From Nitrobacteraceae bacterium AZCC 2146 (lineage in GTDB: Bacteria; Pseudomonadota; Alphaproteobacteria; Rhizobiales; Xanthobacteraceae): a DNA stretch of 64,000 nt. The stretch covers positions 124,001-188,000 of the forward strand of contig JBAGRP010000001.1 in the NCBI GenBank assembly GCA_036924855.1, written 5' to 3'. The notes below the pieces were generated by a model. It did no database searches, was not told where the DNA came from, and saw only the letters and a list, made by a program, of their open reading frames with translations. Positions 17,283 through 26,849 of this stretch are shown in pieces; position 1 is the first letter of the stretch; each line of letters opens with the position of its first letter. The translations under genes were made by a program, and so were the position numbers.

Positions 17283-18785
17283 CTATTGCCGACTCGTCGG
17301 CCGATAGCCGTCCGTAAGCGTCTGCATGAAGCTCACAAGCGCGTCTTCCTCGGCGTCCGAAAGGTCCAAATGTCCGACCCGGCTCGTGTTCATATTGTCG
17401 GTTGACTCGGGCGCAGGCCAACAAGTCGTGCCTTCGCCGGCGTCGCCCGGCTGGCAGCGCGGCAGCACGTCACGCGTATTGTAGAAATGCACGATCGCCT
17501 TCAGGCTGGTGAAATATCCGTTGTGGCCGTAGGCCTTCACGAAGCCTGGATAGGGTCGCTTGTCGACATTGCGCAAGGTCGGCACCTGCATTCGCGCCTG
17601 GTTGGCTGGCGCAAGCTTGACCCATCGCGCATCCACAGCCGAGGGCTGGCTCAGCACATGGCCGCCGCGGAGAAACGTGCCGACGCCGCCATCGACGAAT
17701 GACGACCCTTGCGGATTGGCCTGATAGCCCAAGGCGTCGGGCCGGTCTTCGCGGTAGTAAGGAAGCCGCCGGTTGGCCGGCGTCCCAATATTGCTTGAGG
17801 TAAAGTCGGTGAACAGCGGATCCTCGCCTGGCCCGCCGTCGCGGTGGCATGTATTGCATTGCGCCTTGCCGCGGAAGAGATCGTAGCCGGATTTCTCCTG
17901 CGCCGTGAATTGCGCCTGGTTCGCAAGCACGGCATCGAATTTGGACGCAAACGCGGTGACTTCGGCGGAAGCCTCATAGCCGGCGATGGATTGCGCCATC
18001 TGGTCAAAGGTGGTGTTGACCCGGCCGCGATCGAGGCGGTCGAGATGAACCGGCAATTCGTCGCCGGTGGACGGTGGCCCGGGGCGGGCGCAGACCTGCT
18101 CCACGTCGTTCGGCCATTCGACCGCGAATGCCTGCGGGCCCCACATGCTCTCGAACAGCGCGCGATAGGGGCGCTGCGAAGCGCGATAAACTGCGCAGGC
18201 CACATCGGGCAGGCCCATTTCCACCGGGTTGGTGGGCGGCCCCTCTGCCTGCTCAGCGGCAGGATTCCCGAGTCGGCGGCCGGTCGCGCGCATGTCCCAG
18301 AAATTACCGCCGACAAGATCGCCCTGCGCGGAATTGAAATGCAACACCGGCGAGAGCGGCGCGTAGGCATGCGACTGTGGCTTGCGATTGCTGAAGCGGG
18401 TTCGCACCGATCCGGGATAGGAGCCGGTGGTCCGGTTCAGCTCCGATACCGGGCCCGTAAAGCCGGTCTCGGGCATATGGCAGAACGCACAGGCTTCATT
18501 GCGGTTTACCGAGAGCTGCTTGTCATACAGCATCAGCTTGCCGAGCAACTCGATTTGCTGGACCTGATTATCCGGCGGCTCGGCAAGGCGCTCGATCGTT
18601 CCCGCCTCGATCTTGTCGATCTCGGCCTCGACTTGCGCGATCTCCTGCAAAACCTGCGGCGAGAGCGTTGTAGCGGCTTCCTCCGCGCGCGGCGCATCTG
18701 CTCCCATGGCAACGACGATCATGATCGCTGCAAACGACAAGACCGGATGCGACGTGGCGCGCACGCATGGATCAGTAAATCGCAT
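17283..18785 (-). CDS. exported di-heme cytochrome c peroxidase (MauG/CCP family)
   Basis: A 500-residue protein with a signal peptide (about 1-35, hydrophobic core FAAIMIVVAMGA) and two c-type haem motifs: CAFCH (Cys99-Cys102-His103) and CNTCH (about residue 311-315). The surrounding QIELLGKLMLYDKQLS and VPTLRNVDKRPYPGFVKAYGHNG are typical of the bacterial di-haem peroxidase/MauG family. It acts in the periplasm, reducing H2O2 or oxidising a protein or aromatic substrate. It is longer than classical CcpA (about 330-350) because of insertions between the two haem domains. A 70-base gap separates it from opgC upstream. Confidence 0.87.
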   Translation of the reverse strand: MRFTDPCVRATSHPVLSFAAIMIVVAMGADAPRAEEAATTLSPQVLQEIAQVEAEIDKIEAGTIERLAEPPDNQVQQIELLGKLMLYDKQLSVNRNEACAFCHMPETGFTGPVSELNRTTGSYPGSVRTRFSNRKPQSHAYAPLSPVLHFNSAQGDLVGGNFWDMRATGRRLGNPAAEQAEGPPTNPVEMGLPDVACAVYRASQRPYRALFESMWGPQAFAVEWPNDVEQVCARPGPPSTGDELPVHLDRLDRGRVNTTFDQMAQSIAGYEASAEVTAFASKFDAVLANQAQFTAQEKSGYDLFRGKAQCNTCHRDGGPGEDPLFTDFTSSNIGTPANRRLPYYREDRPDALGYQANPQGSSFVDGGVGTFLRGGHVLSQPSAVDARWVKLAPANQARMQVPTLRNVDKRPYPGFVKAYGHNGYFTSLKAIVHFYNTRDVLPRCQPGDAGEGTTCWPAPESTDNMNTSRVGHLDLSDAEEDALVSFMQTLTDGYRPTSRQ

Positions 18786-18855
18786 GGGAGGCTCCTTTGC
18801 CGGAACCGGCGTTTCGATGGGTGACGGGCTCGCGGCTGTCCCGCTTCGACATCGG

Positions 18856-19995
18856 TCAACAGGGCTCCACGAAGAGAGCTAGGCGATCTTGCTGTCTGGA
18901 CCATGTCGAAAAGTATGCGCTTGCCGTTAAAAGCAATATTCCGACCATTCCCACGAGAATTTGAACCCCAAGTGAGTTCAGGCTTAGTTCGATCGCAGCA
19001 TGGGCGCAAAACGACAGGACGATGCCGATGCAAAAGACCTGAAGCGAGTTCCGGCCACACGTGATCAGCGGCGCCAGCGCGCGCCATTGCAGAACGGGCG
19101 AATCCACCCGCAGAAACCGCGTGATGACAATCGCCAGGGCAATTAGGTGCATGACCCGGTAGGGCGCGAGATTCGTCTTATCGTTGGGATCGAACGGCTC
19201 CAGGATCCACTGAGGAAGCGGACTGGCAAGGTCGGGTGCGTGAATTGCCATCGTCACCACGCAAGCAAAGGCAAGATAAGCGATCGCGAGCCAGAACACA
19301 GTCCTTGTTCGGATGATCGATTGAAGGGCCTGAGCGCCGCCGAGGGCGATCCAGGCGCCCAGGAAAAACAGGAATTGCCATGTGAACGGATTGAAATACC
19401 AGAAGCCCGCTGGAGAGGCTGCGAGATTCCACCCAAAATGCCTTCCAGCAAGATACACGATCATCGAACCAATCAATATCAGCGTCGGTGTGCGAACCAT
19501 CAACCACAGGGCCGGAGCAAACGTTCCCAACAACAGAATATAGAGCGGAAGCACGTCCAGATTGACGGGCCGATATCTCAAAGCCAGGGCCTGGATAAAT
19601 TCCCGGAACGGCATACCCATGAAAACAGCGATGTTGAACTGGTTCAGATCATCCGAATCATGAAGTTCTCGCGAGACCCACGCGATAAGAGCGATATAGA
19701 CGGCAACCACACATATGTGCGCGGCATAGAGTTGGAAAGCGCGCCTTGCCAGCTTCGAGGCCGCCGCAACGTAGCCCCGCTCGATCATCACTCTTCCGAA
19801 AGCGAACGCGGCGGTGTAGCCGGATATGAACACAAACAGATCAGCCGCATCGCTAAAACCATAATTCCTGGTTGTGAGCGAACTCAGTACCTCGTGCGGG
19901 ATGTGATCCAGAAAGATCGCCCAATTCGCCAGGCCGCGGAACAGGTCCAGCCTGACGTCCCGACCGGCGAAAGCAAGATCTGCGCGAGCCAGCAT
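18856..19995 (-). CDS. OpgC-family membrane acyltransferase
   Basis: A 379-residue protein with about ten hydrophobic helices and OpgC signatures: DVRLDLFRGLANWAIFLDHI near the N-terminus, FSDAADLFVFISGYTAAFAFG, and FNPFTWQFLFFLGAW. OpgC transfers succinyl groups to osmoregulated periplasmic glucans; many proteobacterial homologues are annotated only by family. It follows the RND membrane-fusion gene with almost no gap. GAGG lies just before the ATG at 19995, which I prefer to a GTG three codons earlier (20004) that sits one base after the upstream stop. Confidence 0.85.
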   Translation of the reverse strand: MLARADLAFAGRDVRLDLFRGLANWAIFLDHIPHEVLSSLTTRNYGFSDAADLFVFISGYTAAFAFGRVMIERGYVAAASKLARRAFQLYAAHICVVAVYIALIAWVSRELHDSDDLNQFNIAVFMGMPFREFIQALALRYRPVNLDVLPLYILLLGTFAPALWLMVRTPTLILIGSMIVYLAGRHFGWNLAASPAGFWYFNPFTWQFLFFLGAWIALGGAQALQSIIRTRTVFWLAIAYLAFACVVTMAIHAPDLASPLPQWILEPFDPNDKTNLAPYRVMHLIALAIVITRFLRVDSPVLQWRALAPLITCGRNSLQVFCIGIVLSFCAHAAIELSLNSLGVQILVGMVGILLLTASAYFSTWSRQQDRLALFVEPC

Positions 19996-20005
19996 GGCGT
20001 GCACC

Positions 20006-21199
20006 TCATTGCCGGGTTGTCGACGAAGACGACACAGGGCTGGCGGCCTGCGATGCTGCCGCCGCTACGCGAACGGTGTCGCCGGTCGCCAAGGTTTCCG
20101 GGGGGCTATTGATGATCCGATCGGATGGTGACAAGCCGGCCAGGACCTCCACGCTGTCACCGAGATCGCGACCCAGTTGCACGCTCTTGAGGACGACCTT
20201 GTCATGACTGTCGAGGGTTGCGACCTGCGTGCCCTGATTGCCGGTGACGAGCGCGGTCGATGGAACCTTCACCAGATTCGCCTCGGTCGGAATCTCGAAG
20301 TGCACATTGCAGTAGCTGCCGCCGAAGAATTTTCCGGCTGCATTGTCGGCCTGCAGTTCGACCTGCATGCTGTGCGAAGTTGGGTTTATGGCCTTGGAGA
20401 TATGCGAGAGCGTCGCATCGAATTGCACGCCCGGGTATTGCGGCATTTCGAACGTCGCCTTCACGCCGGGGGCAAGCCCGGCCGAGAACGATTGCGGCAC
20501 CTGCACGTAGATGCGAACCCGATGCAAGTCGGACACCTCGAACAGCGGCTGCCCGGAGCCTCCCGAGTTGATCAGCATTCCGAGCTCGACGTTCCGGGCG
20601 GTCACGACGCCATCGAAGGGCGCGGAGAGCGTCTTGAACGATTGCATCGCCTCGAGCTGCCGGACGTTGGCCTCGTTGGCGTCGACGACGGCCTCTTTTG
20701 CAGTCGCGTCTGCTGCGGTCTGGTCCGCAAGCTGCTGGGCGACGATCTGCTTTTGCACCAGAATATTATTGCGGTTGGCGGTCAGCGTCGCAATTTGCTC
20801 GTTGGCCTTGACACTCGCCAGCGTCGCTTTCGCCTGGCTAAGCTGCTGGTCGAGATCGGGAGCATCGATGCTGGCCAGCACCTGTCCGGCCTTCACCGGC
20901 GACCCGATGTCGTGGTCCCAGCTTTTTACGTAACCATTCACGCGCGCGAAGATTGCCGCTCTGTTGAACGGTTGGATATTGCCCGGCAACGTCAGCGCTT
21001 GATGCGAAGCGCCGGGAATGAGTTGGGCGAGGGCAACGGTCGGGATTGCCTGCGTGTTGGTCCAGTCCATCACTTCCTGCTTGCTCTGCGCGCGGCCGAC
21101 GAAGCCGTGGCCCACGACAAGTGCTGCAAGCAGAACGGCGGCAGTAGCGGCGGTCAGGAGGCTCCGCCGACCTGGAGCTTTGATGTCTTCCGAGGGCAT
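20006..21199 (-). CDS. RND efflux membrane-fusion (periplasmic adaptor) protein
   Basis: A 397-residue adaptor with an N-terminal membrane anchor (SLLTAATAAVLLAALVVGHGF), a lipoyl/barrel-sandwich half (FNRAAIFARVNGYVKSWDHDIGSPVKAGQVLASIDAPDL), a helical hairpin (about 120-190), the second lipoyl half (LSAPFDGVVTARNVELG) and a beta-barrel. It links the inner-membrane RND pump to an outer-membrane channel. The ATG at 21199 has GGAGAG upstream; an in-frame TTG seven codons earlier is less likely. It is co-transcribed with the pump gene 26 bases upstream. No TolC-like channel gene is adjacent. Confidence 0.9.
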   Translation of the reverse strand: MPSEDIKAPGRRSLLTAATAAVLLAALVVGHGFVGRAQSKQEVMDWTNTQAIPTVALAQLIPGASHQALTLPGNIQPFNRAAIFARVNGYVKSWDHDIGSPVKAGQVLASIDAPDLDQQLSQAKATLASVKANEQIATLTANRNNILVQKQIVAQQLADQTAADATAKEAVVDANEANVRQLEAMQSFKTLSAPFDGVVTARNVELGMLINSGGSGQPLFEVSDLHRVRIYVQVPQSFSAGLAPGVKATFEMPQYPGVQFDATLSHISKAINPTSHSMQVELQADNAAGKFFGGSYCNVHFEIPTEANLVKVPSTALVTGNQGTQVATLDSHDKVVLKSVQLGRDLGDSVEVLAGLSPSDRIINSPPETLATGDTVRVAAAASQAASPVSSSSTTRQ

Positions 21200-21225
21200 T
21201 TTCTTTTTCTCTCCGCTCAATGCGA

Positions 21226-24200
21226 CTATGGGGTTGCGACGCCTGCCGGTTTCGCACTGCCAAGCCGGCGGCCGTGCACCAGGCTGAAGATTGTCGGCAC
21301 CAGAAACAGCGTGGCGCAGGTGGCAAAGATCAGCCCGCCGATCACGGCACGTCCCAGTGGCTGGTTCTGTCCGGGCTCGATCGCCATCGGCAGCATGCCG
21401 ATGACCATGGCGAGCGCCGTCATCATGACCGGGCGGAAGCGCGATCCGCCTGCCTCGAATGCCGCCGCCATGGCACTCGCGCCCGCCGCCATCCGCTCAC
21501 GGGCAAAGCTGATGACCAAAATGCTGTTGGCGGTCGCCACGCCCATGCACATGATCGCGCCGGTGAGTGCGGGAACGGAAAGCGTTGTTCCGGTCCCGAA
21601 CAGCATCCAGACAATGCCGGCCAGTGCGGTCGGCAGCGCCATGACGATGACGAAGGGATCGATCCAGGACTGGAAGTTGATGACGATGAGCAAATAGATC
21701 AGCACGATGGCCGCCGCGAGACCGACGAAAAGCTGCTGATAGGCGCTTGTCATCGTGCTCACCTGACCGCGCAGCGCGACGCTCGCGCCCGTGGGCAGAT
21801 CTTTTGCGGTGTCGTGGATGACCGTCCGAATGTCCGACGCCAGTGCACCGAGATCGCGTCCCTGCGGCGTCGCGAAGATGTCGATCACCGGCTGAACATT
21901 GTAGTGGGAGACGACGGCATTGCTGTTGGTCCGCTGGACCTGCGCCAGGCCGCCGAGGAGCTGGGTGTTGGCTGCGGCGGCTGATGTCACCGGAATGTTC
22001 TGCAGACCGGTCATCGAGTTGATATCGCGTTGCGGGGTCTGGACCGAGACCGCGTAAGAGACCCCATTGGTCGGATTCAGCCAATAGGTCGGCGCAGACT
22101 GCGAGCTTCCCGACAGCGTCGTCAGCATGGCGGTAGCAACGTCCTTTTCGGTGAGGCCGGCCAGCGAGGTGAGTGAGCGGTCGACATTGACGTCAAGGGT
22201 CGGCTGCTGAAACGCCTGCTGGATTCGCGCATCGGCGATGCCAGGGATCGCTCTGATTTTCGTCAGCAACGAATTGGCATACTTCCGATTTGCCGCGAGA
22301 TCCTTGCCCGCAACCTGAAGGTCGATTGGAGCCGGCACGCCGAAGTTCAGAACCTGACTGACGATATCAGCGGGAAGAAAGGCGAAGCTCGTACCGGGGA
22401 ACTGCCGGGGCAGCCTCTCGCGCATGGTCTTGATATAGTCGTCGGTCGGCGCATGATTGGGCTTGAGGCTGATCAGAATGTCGGCGTCTCCGACGCCGAT
22501 GGTGCCGGAGTTGTTATAGGCCATGTTGATGCCGCTGACCGTGAGTCCGATATTGCTCACGATGCCGTCGAGTTCACGGGAGGGAATGATGCCGTGAATG
22601 GCGGTCCCGATCCGGTCGGTCAGGCTCGTCGTCTCTTCGATCCGCGTTCCCGTCGGGGCCCGGATATGAAGCTTGATCTGGCCGCCATCCACAGTCGGGA
22701 AGAAGTCCTGGCCGAGATAGGGCGCAAGGCCGAATGACAGCAGGCTGAAGCACAGGAACCCGGCGATCAGCTTGATCCGGTTCCGCAGACAGAGCTGCAG
22801 CAGACCTAGATAGGTTTTGCTCACGTTTTCGAACATGTGTTCGAAGCCGCGCTGGAAGCGTGCGAGCGGATTGCGGCTGGCTTTCGCGTGAGCGGCTTCA
22901 TCGGACGAGCCGTGGACGCGTTGATGGCGCAACAGATAGTTGGCCAGCGTCGGCACCAGCGTGCGCGACAGCACATAGGAGGCCGCCAGCGCGAGCATCA
23001 CGGCTTCGGCGAGTGGCCGAAACAGGTAACCGGCGACGCCGCCGAGCCCGAACATTGGCACGAAGGCGATGCAGATGCAGAGCAGCGACACCGTCGCCGG
23101 CACAACGATCTGGTGCGCGCCGTCGAGAATGGCAGGCTCGATCTCCTTGCCCTGCTCAAGATGCCAATTGATGTTCTCTATGGTGACGGTGGCGTCGTCG
23201 ACGAGAATTCCGACCGCGAGCGCCAGGCCGCCGAGCGTCATGACATTGATGGTCTCGCCCAGCAGCGAAAGGCCGGTCAGCGCAGCCAATATCGCCAGCG
23301 GGATTGAGAGCGTGATGATGAGGGTCGAGCGCCAGCTTCCAAGGAACAGCAGGATCATCATCCCGGTCAGTACTGCCGCGATAACTCCTTCCCTGACGAC
23401 ACTGGATACCGCATCGGTCACGAAAACCGATTGATCGCCCACAGCCGTCAGCTTCAGGCTGCTCGGTAGCGTCTGCGATACCGAAGGCAGCAGGCCCTTG
23501 ACGCCGTTGATGATATCGAGCGTCGAGCTGGCGCCCGCCTTCATGATGGTCAGCAGCACGGCGCTGGCGCCATTGACGTGAACGGCGTTGGTCTGCGGCG
23601 GACTGCCGTCATGCACGTAGGCCACGTCACGCATATAGATGACGGTGCCGTTGACCGTCTTGATCGGGAGGTCGTTGAAGGCTTCGACCGCTTTCGGCGA
23701 GTCGTTCAGGTTGACGGTATATTCGTATGAGCCGATTTTCTGCGTTCCGACCGGCGTGATCAGATTCTGCAGCGAAAGCGCGTTGATGACGTCATTCGCC
23801 GAAACGCCGTATTGATGCAAAGCCTGCTGGTTGAGATCGGCCTGGACCTGGCGCACCTTGCCACCGAAGGGAAGCGGCAACGCGGCGCCCGGAACCGGAG
23901 CCAGGGCAGGGCGGATGAAATTCAGCGCCGAGTCGAAGATCTGGGTTTCGGACATCTGGTCGCTTGAAAGCGCAAGCTGCAGAATGGGGACGCTCGAGGC
24001 ATTGAAGCTCAGGATCAACGGTGGCGTGATGCCGGGCGGCATCTGCTTCAGCACCGTCTGCGACATGCCGTTGACCTGGGCCAATGCGGCATTGATGTTC
24101 ACCGTCGGCTGAAAGAAGATCTTGATGATCCCGTAGTTCACGATCGACTGGGATTCGATATGCTCGATGTCGTTGACGCTGTTGGGCAACGACCGCTCGT

Positions 24201-24402
24201 AGAACGTGACGATGCGGCCGGCCATATCGTCGGCAGGCAGACCGGTGTAGCTGAACACCACACTGATGACGGGGATATTGATGTTCGGGAAAATGTCGGT
24301 TGGCGTCCGCAGGGCCGACGCCGTGCCGAAGATCAGAATCAACACCGCCATGACGACGAACGTATACGGCCGTCGCAGGGCAAGCCGAACTATGCCGATC
24401 AT
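21226..24402 (-). CDS. RND multidrug/solvent efflux pump (HAE1/AcrB type)
   Basis: A 1058-residue inner-membrane pump, normal length for AcrB-like proteins. It has 12 predicted helices in two 6-helix halves. Family motifs: RPYTFVVMAVLILIFG in TM1, PTDIFPNINIPVISV, the proton-relay aspartate pair in LALAVGILVDDATVTIEN (TM4), and YLLIVINFQSWIDPFVIVMALP in the second half. RND pumps export drugs, solvents or lipophilic compounds using the proton gradient. It heads the minus-strand operon pump, adaptor, opgC, and faces a LysR regulator, which likely controls it. Confidence 0.93.
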   Translation of the reverse strand: MIGIVRLALRRPYTFVVMAVLILIFGTASALRTPTDIFPNINIPVISVVFSYTGLPADDMAGRIVTFYERSLPNSVNDIEHIESQSIVNYGIIKIFFQPTVNINAALAQVNGMSQTVLKQMPPGITPPLILSFNASSVPILQLALSSDQMSETQIFDSALNFIRPALAPVPGAALPLPFGGKVRQVQADLNQQALHQYGVSANDVINALSLQNLITPVGTQKIGSYEYTVNLNDSPKAVEAFNDLPIKTVNGTVIYMRDVAYVHDGSPPQTNAVHVNGASAVLLTIMKAGASSTLDIINGVKGLLPSVSQTLPSSLKLTAVGDQSVFVTDAVSSVVREGVIAAVLTGMMILLFLGSWRSTLIITLSIPLAILAALTGLSLLGETINVMTLGGLALAVGILVDDATVTIENINWHLEQGKEIEPAILDGAHQIVVPATVSLLCICIAFVPMFGLGGVAGYLFRPLAEAVMLALAASYVLSRTLVPTLANYLLRHQRVHGSSDEAAHAKASRNPLARFQRGFEHMFENVSKTYLGLLQLCLRNRIKLIAGFLCFSLLSFGLAPYLGQDFFPTVDGGQIKLHIRAPTGTRIEETTSLTDRIGTAIHGIIPSRELDGIVSNIGLTVSGINMAYNNSGTIGVGDADILISLKPNHAPTDDYIKTMRERLPRQFPGTSFAFLPADIVSQVLNFGVPAPIDLQVAGKDLAANRKYANSLLTKIRAIPGIADARIQQAFQQPTLDVNVDRSLTSLAGLTEKDVATAMLTTLSGSSQSAPTYWLNPTNGVSYAVSVQTPQRDINSMTGLQNIPVTSAAAANTQLLGGLAQVQRTNSNAVVSHYNVQPVIDIFATPQGRDLGALASDIRTVIHDTAKDLPTGASVALRGQVSTMTSAYQQLFVGLAAAIVLIYLLIVINFQSWIDPFVIVMALPTALAGIVWMLFGTGTTLSVPALTGAIMCMGVATANSILVISFARERMAAGASAMAAAFEAGGSRFRPVMMTALAMVIGMLPMAIEPGQNQPLGRAVIGGLIFATCATLFLVPTIFSLVHGRRLGSAKPAGVATP

Positions 24403-24564
24403 GACGCTCTCCTAGGTGAAACGAGGTGCCGTCGCCCCGGCCGCCGATCCCTGGAGCGGCCTTGGCGCGTCACTGTCCTCATGCTGTTGCTCCGCCCGAG
24501 GGCGCGCGGCTCCCACCGACAATCCGGAATCTAGGGTTGAGTTTCCCATTCGTAAAATGCATTC

Positions 24565-24597
24565 TCTTCATTCCTACATGCTCGTTCTGAATGAAGA
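24565..24597. promoter_or_regulatory. inverted repeat in the RND/LysR divergent region
   Basis: TCTTCATTC (24565-24573) is mirrored by GAATGAAGA (24589-24597), 9-base perfect arms with a 15-base spacer. The right arm overlaps the presumed ATG of the LysR gene. This is a plausible LysR-type binding site for autoregulation and for control of the efflux operon 160-190 bases away. The overlap also raises the chance that translation starts later, at the GTG near 24615. Confidence 0.5.
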
Positions 24598-25541
24598 AGC
24601 TGAGTTCCGGTCGCGTGAACAAGACGGCCCCCAAATTAGGTGCGATCGATCTGAACCTGCTGGTGGTGTTCGACGCCATCATGCGGGAACGATCGGTCAC
24701 GCGGGCCGGACAGCGATTGAGTCTCAGTCAGCCCGCCATGAGCCATGCGTTGACCCGATTGCGGCACGCGCTGAAAGACGAACTGTTCGTCCGCAGCCCA
24801 AACGGCATGGTGCCGACGCCGCGGGCCGAGCAACTCGCCACCCCGATCCGAATTGCACTCGACGGGCTGCAACAATCGCTGGAACCGATTCAGTTCGATC
24901 CTTCAAAGGCGGCGACGACTTTCCGTATTGCCGTCGACAATTATGCGGCGATCGTTCTCGTCGCGCCGATCGCAGCGCATGTGGCCAGGATAGCTCCCGG
25001 GGTGACGCTGGATTTTAGGCCGAGCGGCACATTAGACGTTCTCGACATGCTTGATCGAAGCGAACTGCATTTGGCGATGGGTCCGTCAGGAGTCCAGGGC
25101 GAGCGGTTCTCCCGGAGGCGGCTGCTGCAGGATCAATTCGTCGTCGTGCACCGCAAGGGTCATCCGGCCGCGAAAGCACGGGAATTCTCGACGGAGAAGC
25201 TGACAACGCTGCCCCAACTGGAGATCTCGTCGGCTCAATTCGGGCCCGATTTTGTCGAGCCCGGCCCTGGAAGATCAAAGCCTGGCCTTAAACCGGCGAT
25301 GCGTGCGCCATTCCTGGCGGCGGCGCAGATTCTGGCGACATCGGACCTGGTGTCGGTGCTTCCGCTGAACGTCGCCAAAAACATGACAAGGTCTCACCAT
25401 CTGGTCTTCCGCCGACTGTCACGTCCGCCTAAGCCGATCGAAGCTGCCATGATTTGGCTGCGACGGCTCGACAACCAGCCGGCGCACGCATGGCTGCGCG
25501 ATGTCATCAGCCGCGTGATCAGTGACTTGCGGGACACCTGA
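24591..25541 (+). CDS. LysR-family regulator, NodD-like subgroup
   Basis: A 316-residue LysR protein. The HTH lies at about 16-75 (LNLLVVFDAIMRERSVTRAG, then LSLSQPAMSHALTRLRHAL), followed by a co-inducer domain with FRIAVDNYAAIVL and a late HTH-free tail. The SLSQPAMSHAL and IDLNLLV patterns are those of the NodD/NahR/LeuO-like branch. It is divergent from the RND operon and probably regulates it. ATG at 24591 lacks a clear ribosome site and overlaps an inverted repeat, so a GTG start at about 24615 is possible. Its 3' end abuts an IS remnant. Confidence 0.9.
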   Translation: MKKLSSGRVNKTAPKLGAIDLNLLVVFDAIMRERSVTRAGQRLSLSQPAMSHALTRLRHALKDELFVRSPNGMVPTPRAEQLATPIRIALDGLQQSLEPIQFDPSKAATTFRIAVDNYAAIVLVAPIAAHVARIAPGVTLDFRPSGTLDVLDMLDRSELHLAMGPSGVQGERFSRRRLLQDQFVVVHRKGHPAAKAREFSTEKLTTLPQLEISSAQFGPDFVEPGPGRSKPGLKPAMRAPFLAAAQILATSDLVSVLPLNVAKNMTRSHHLVFRRLSRPPKPIEAAMIWLRRLDNQPAHAWLRDVISRVISDLRDT

Positions 25542-25552
25542 GGACCAGGGCG

Positions 25553-25709
25553 CGGACTCATTAGCACGCAGCCAAATTCGGATTGATGCGAGCTTGATGA
25601 ATGCCAGATAGTTGACCGAGAGTTTGTCGTATCGGGTCGCGACACGCCGACATTGCTTGATCGTGTTGAAGAACCGTTCGATTAAGTTGCGCCTGGTCAA
25701 CTTCGGAAA
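25553..25709 (-). pseudogene. remnant of an IS5-family transposase C-terminus
   Basis: A short stretch translates to RRNLIERFFNTIKQCRRVATRYDK followed by LSVNYLAFIKLASIRIWLRAN, split here for length; it matches the conserved C-terminal region of IS5/IS427-type transposases (ERFFNKLK, ATRYDKLA, KLAAIRIWLR). No upstream DDE region or start is present. The fragment sits directly after the LysR stop codon, so the original insertion may have altered the 3' flank of that gene. No terminal repeat was identified. Confidence 0.75.
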
Positions 25710-25828
25710 CTGGCTCGCATCACAAAAGCCGATATTCAGTGGAACTGGCAATTGATAGGGAATGATAACGCATCAGAAGCAGAACCGTGCAAATGCAGGT
25801 TCAAATCCTGCCCGGCAACCACGCGTGC

Positions 25829-26767
25829 TCATTCAGGCGTGCTCGAAGGCGCGACCGGTGCGAACGCATGCGCGTTCTTCTGCACGAACTCCCGAACGCT
25901 CATCGGCGACACGCCGGTCAATCGCTCGACATCGTGGCTGAACCGGTCGTACCGGTTGTCCTGATGCAGCTGCGCCATCGTCGCTACGTGCGAGACCACA
26001 TGAGGGGGCATCGGGAAGGCGGCAAGTTGCTCCTTCCATATCTCCAGGGGAACGTCGATGTAAGTGATCGCGCGACCAAGCGCTGCAGAGAACTCGCGCG
26101 CGACCGCGTCCATGTCCTGCGAAACAGGCCCAGTCAGATGGTACGTCTGGCCGATATGCTCGGCAGGATCACTGAGAATCTCGGCGATCACCCGAGCGAC
26201 ATCGAACGCGGCGATAGCCGAGTTCTTGCCCTTCCCAAAGGGCGCCAGAAGCTTGTTCTGCATGGAGATACCTTTGGTGCTCTGAAGAAAAAGTCCTTCC
26301 ATGAACGCCGTCGGTCGGACCTCCACGACCGGCAGCCCGGACCAGGACAGTATCTGCTCCGCCAACCAATGCTGCTTCTGCTGCGGGCTGGCAGTCGTAT
26401 TGAAGATGTCCATCTCGTTTACGGTCATTTGGGAGAGATTGATGAACGCCTTCACGCCATGGTGCCTGGCGACGACGGCGACGTTGGCCGCTGCCTCGAG
26501 ATAGGTCGGGGAGACCGACATCGCGAAGCAGAGGCGTTCGCATCCCTCGATGGCGCGGTGAACGGCCATGATGTCGAGCAGATCGCCGACCACGACCTCT
26601 GCACCGAGAGCGCGCAACCTCGTGGCCCGCTCGTCGTCGACCCGCACCTGCGCCCGTACCCGGAATCCGCGGGCGAGAAGCATCTCCGTCACCGCGCGGC
26701 CCACCGAGCCGATCCGTCCGGCCGCACCGGTCACGAGAATCGGAAGTTCATGCTGTGCTTCATTCAT
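25829..26767 (-). CDS. NmrA/SDR-type NAD(P)-binding protein
   Basis: A 312-residue atypical SDR of the NmrA type. The N-terminal dinucleotide motif is VTGAAGRIGSVGRAV (about 12-26), followed by LRALGAEVVVGDLLD, which resembles the second strand acid pattern of QorB/NmrA proteins. The region GKNSAIAAFDVARVIAEIL and YHLTGP is typical of the family. There is no YxxxK motif, so it could be a redox sensor or an NAD(P)-dependent reductase/isomerase. It is the last gene of the minus-strand operon running from 30737; the gap to the upstream hydrolase gene is 82 bases. Confidence 0.82.
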   Translation of the reverse strand: MNEAQHELPILVTGAAGRIGSVGRAVTEMLLARGFRVRAQVRVDDERATRLRALGAEVVVGDLLDIMAVHRAIEGCERLCFAMSVSPTYLEAAANVAVVARHHGVKAFINLSQMTVNEMDIFNTTASPQQKQHWLAEQILSWSGLPVVEVRPTAFMEGLFLQSTKGISMQNKLLAPFGKGKNSAIAAFDVARVIAEILSDPAEHIGQTYHLTGPVSQDMDAVAREFSAALGRAITYIDVPLEIWKEQLAAFPMPPHVVSHVATMAQLHQDNRYDRFSHDVERLTGVSPMSVREFVQKNAHAFAPVAPSSTPE

Positions 26768-26849
26768 CTTCCACCTCGCTCAGAATGGATATGCATTGCC
26801 GCGCCGCGAAGGCTCTCCGCGGCACGTCGATCGGCAAAACTTTCCCCCG

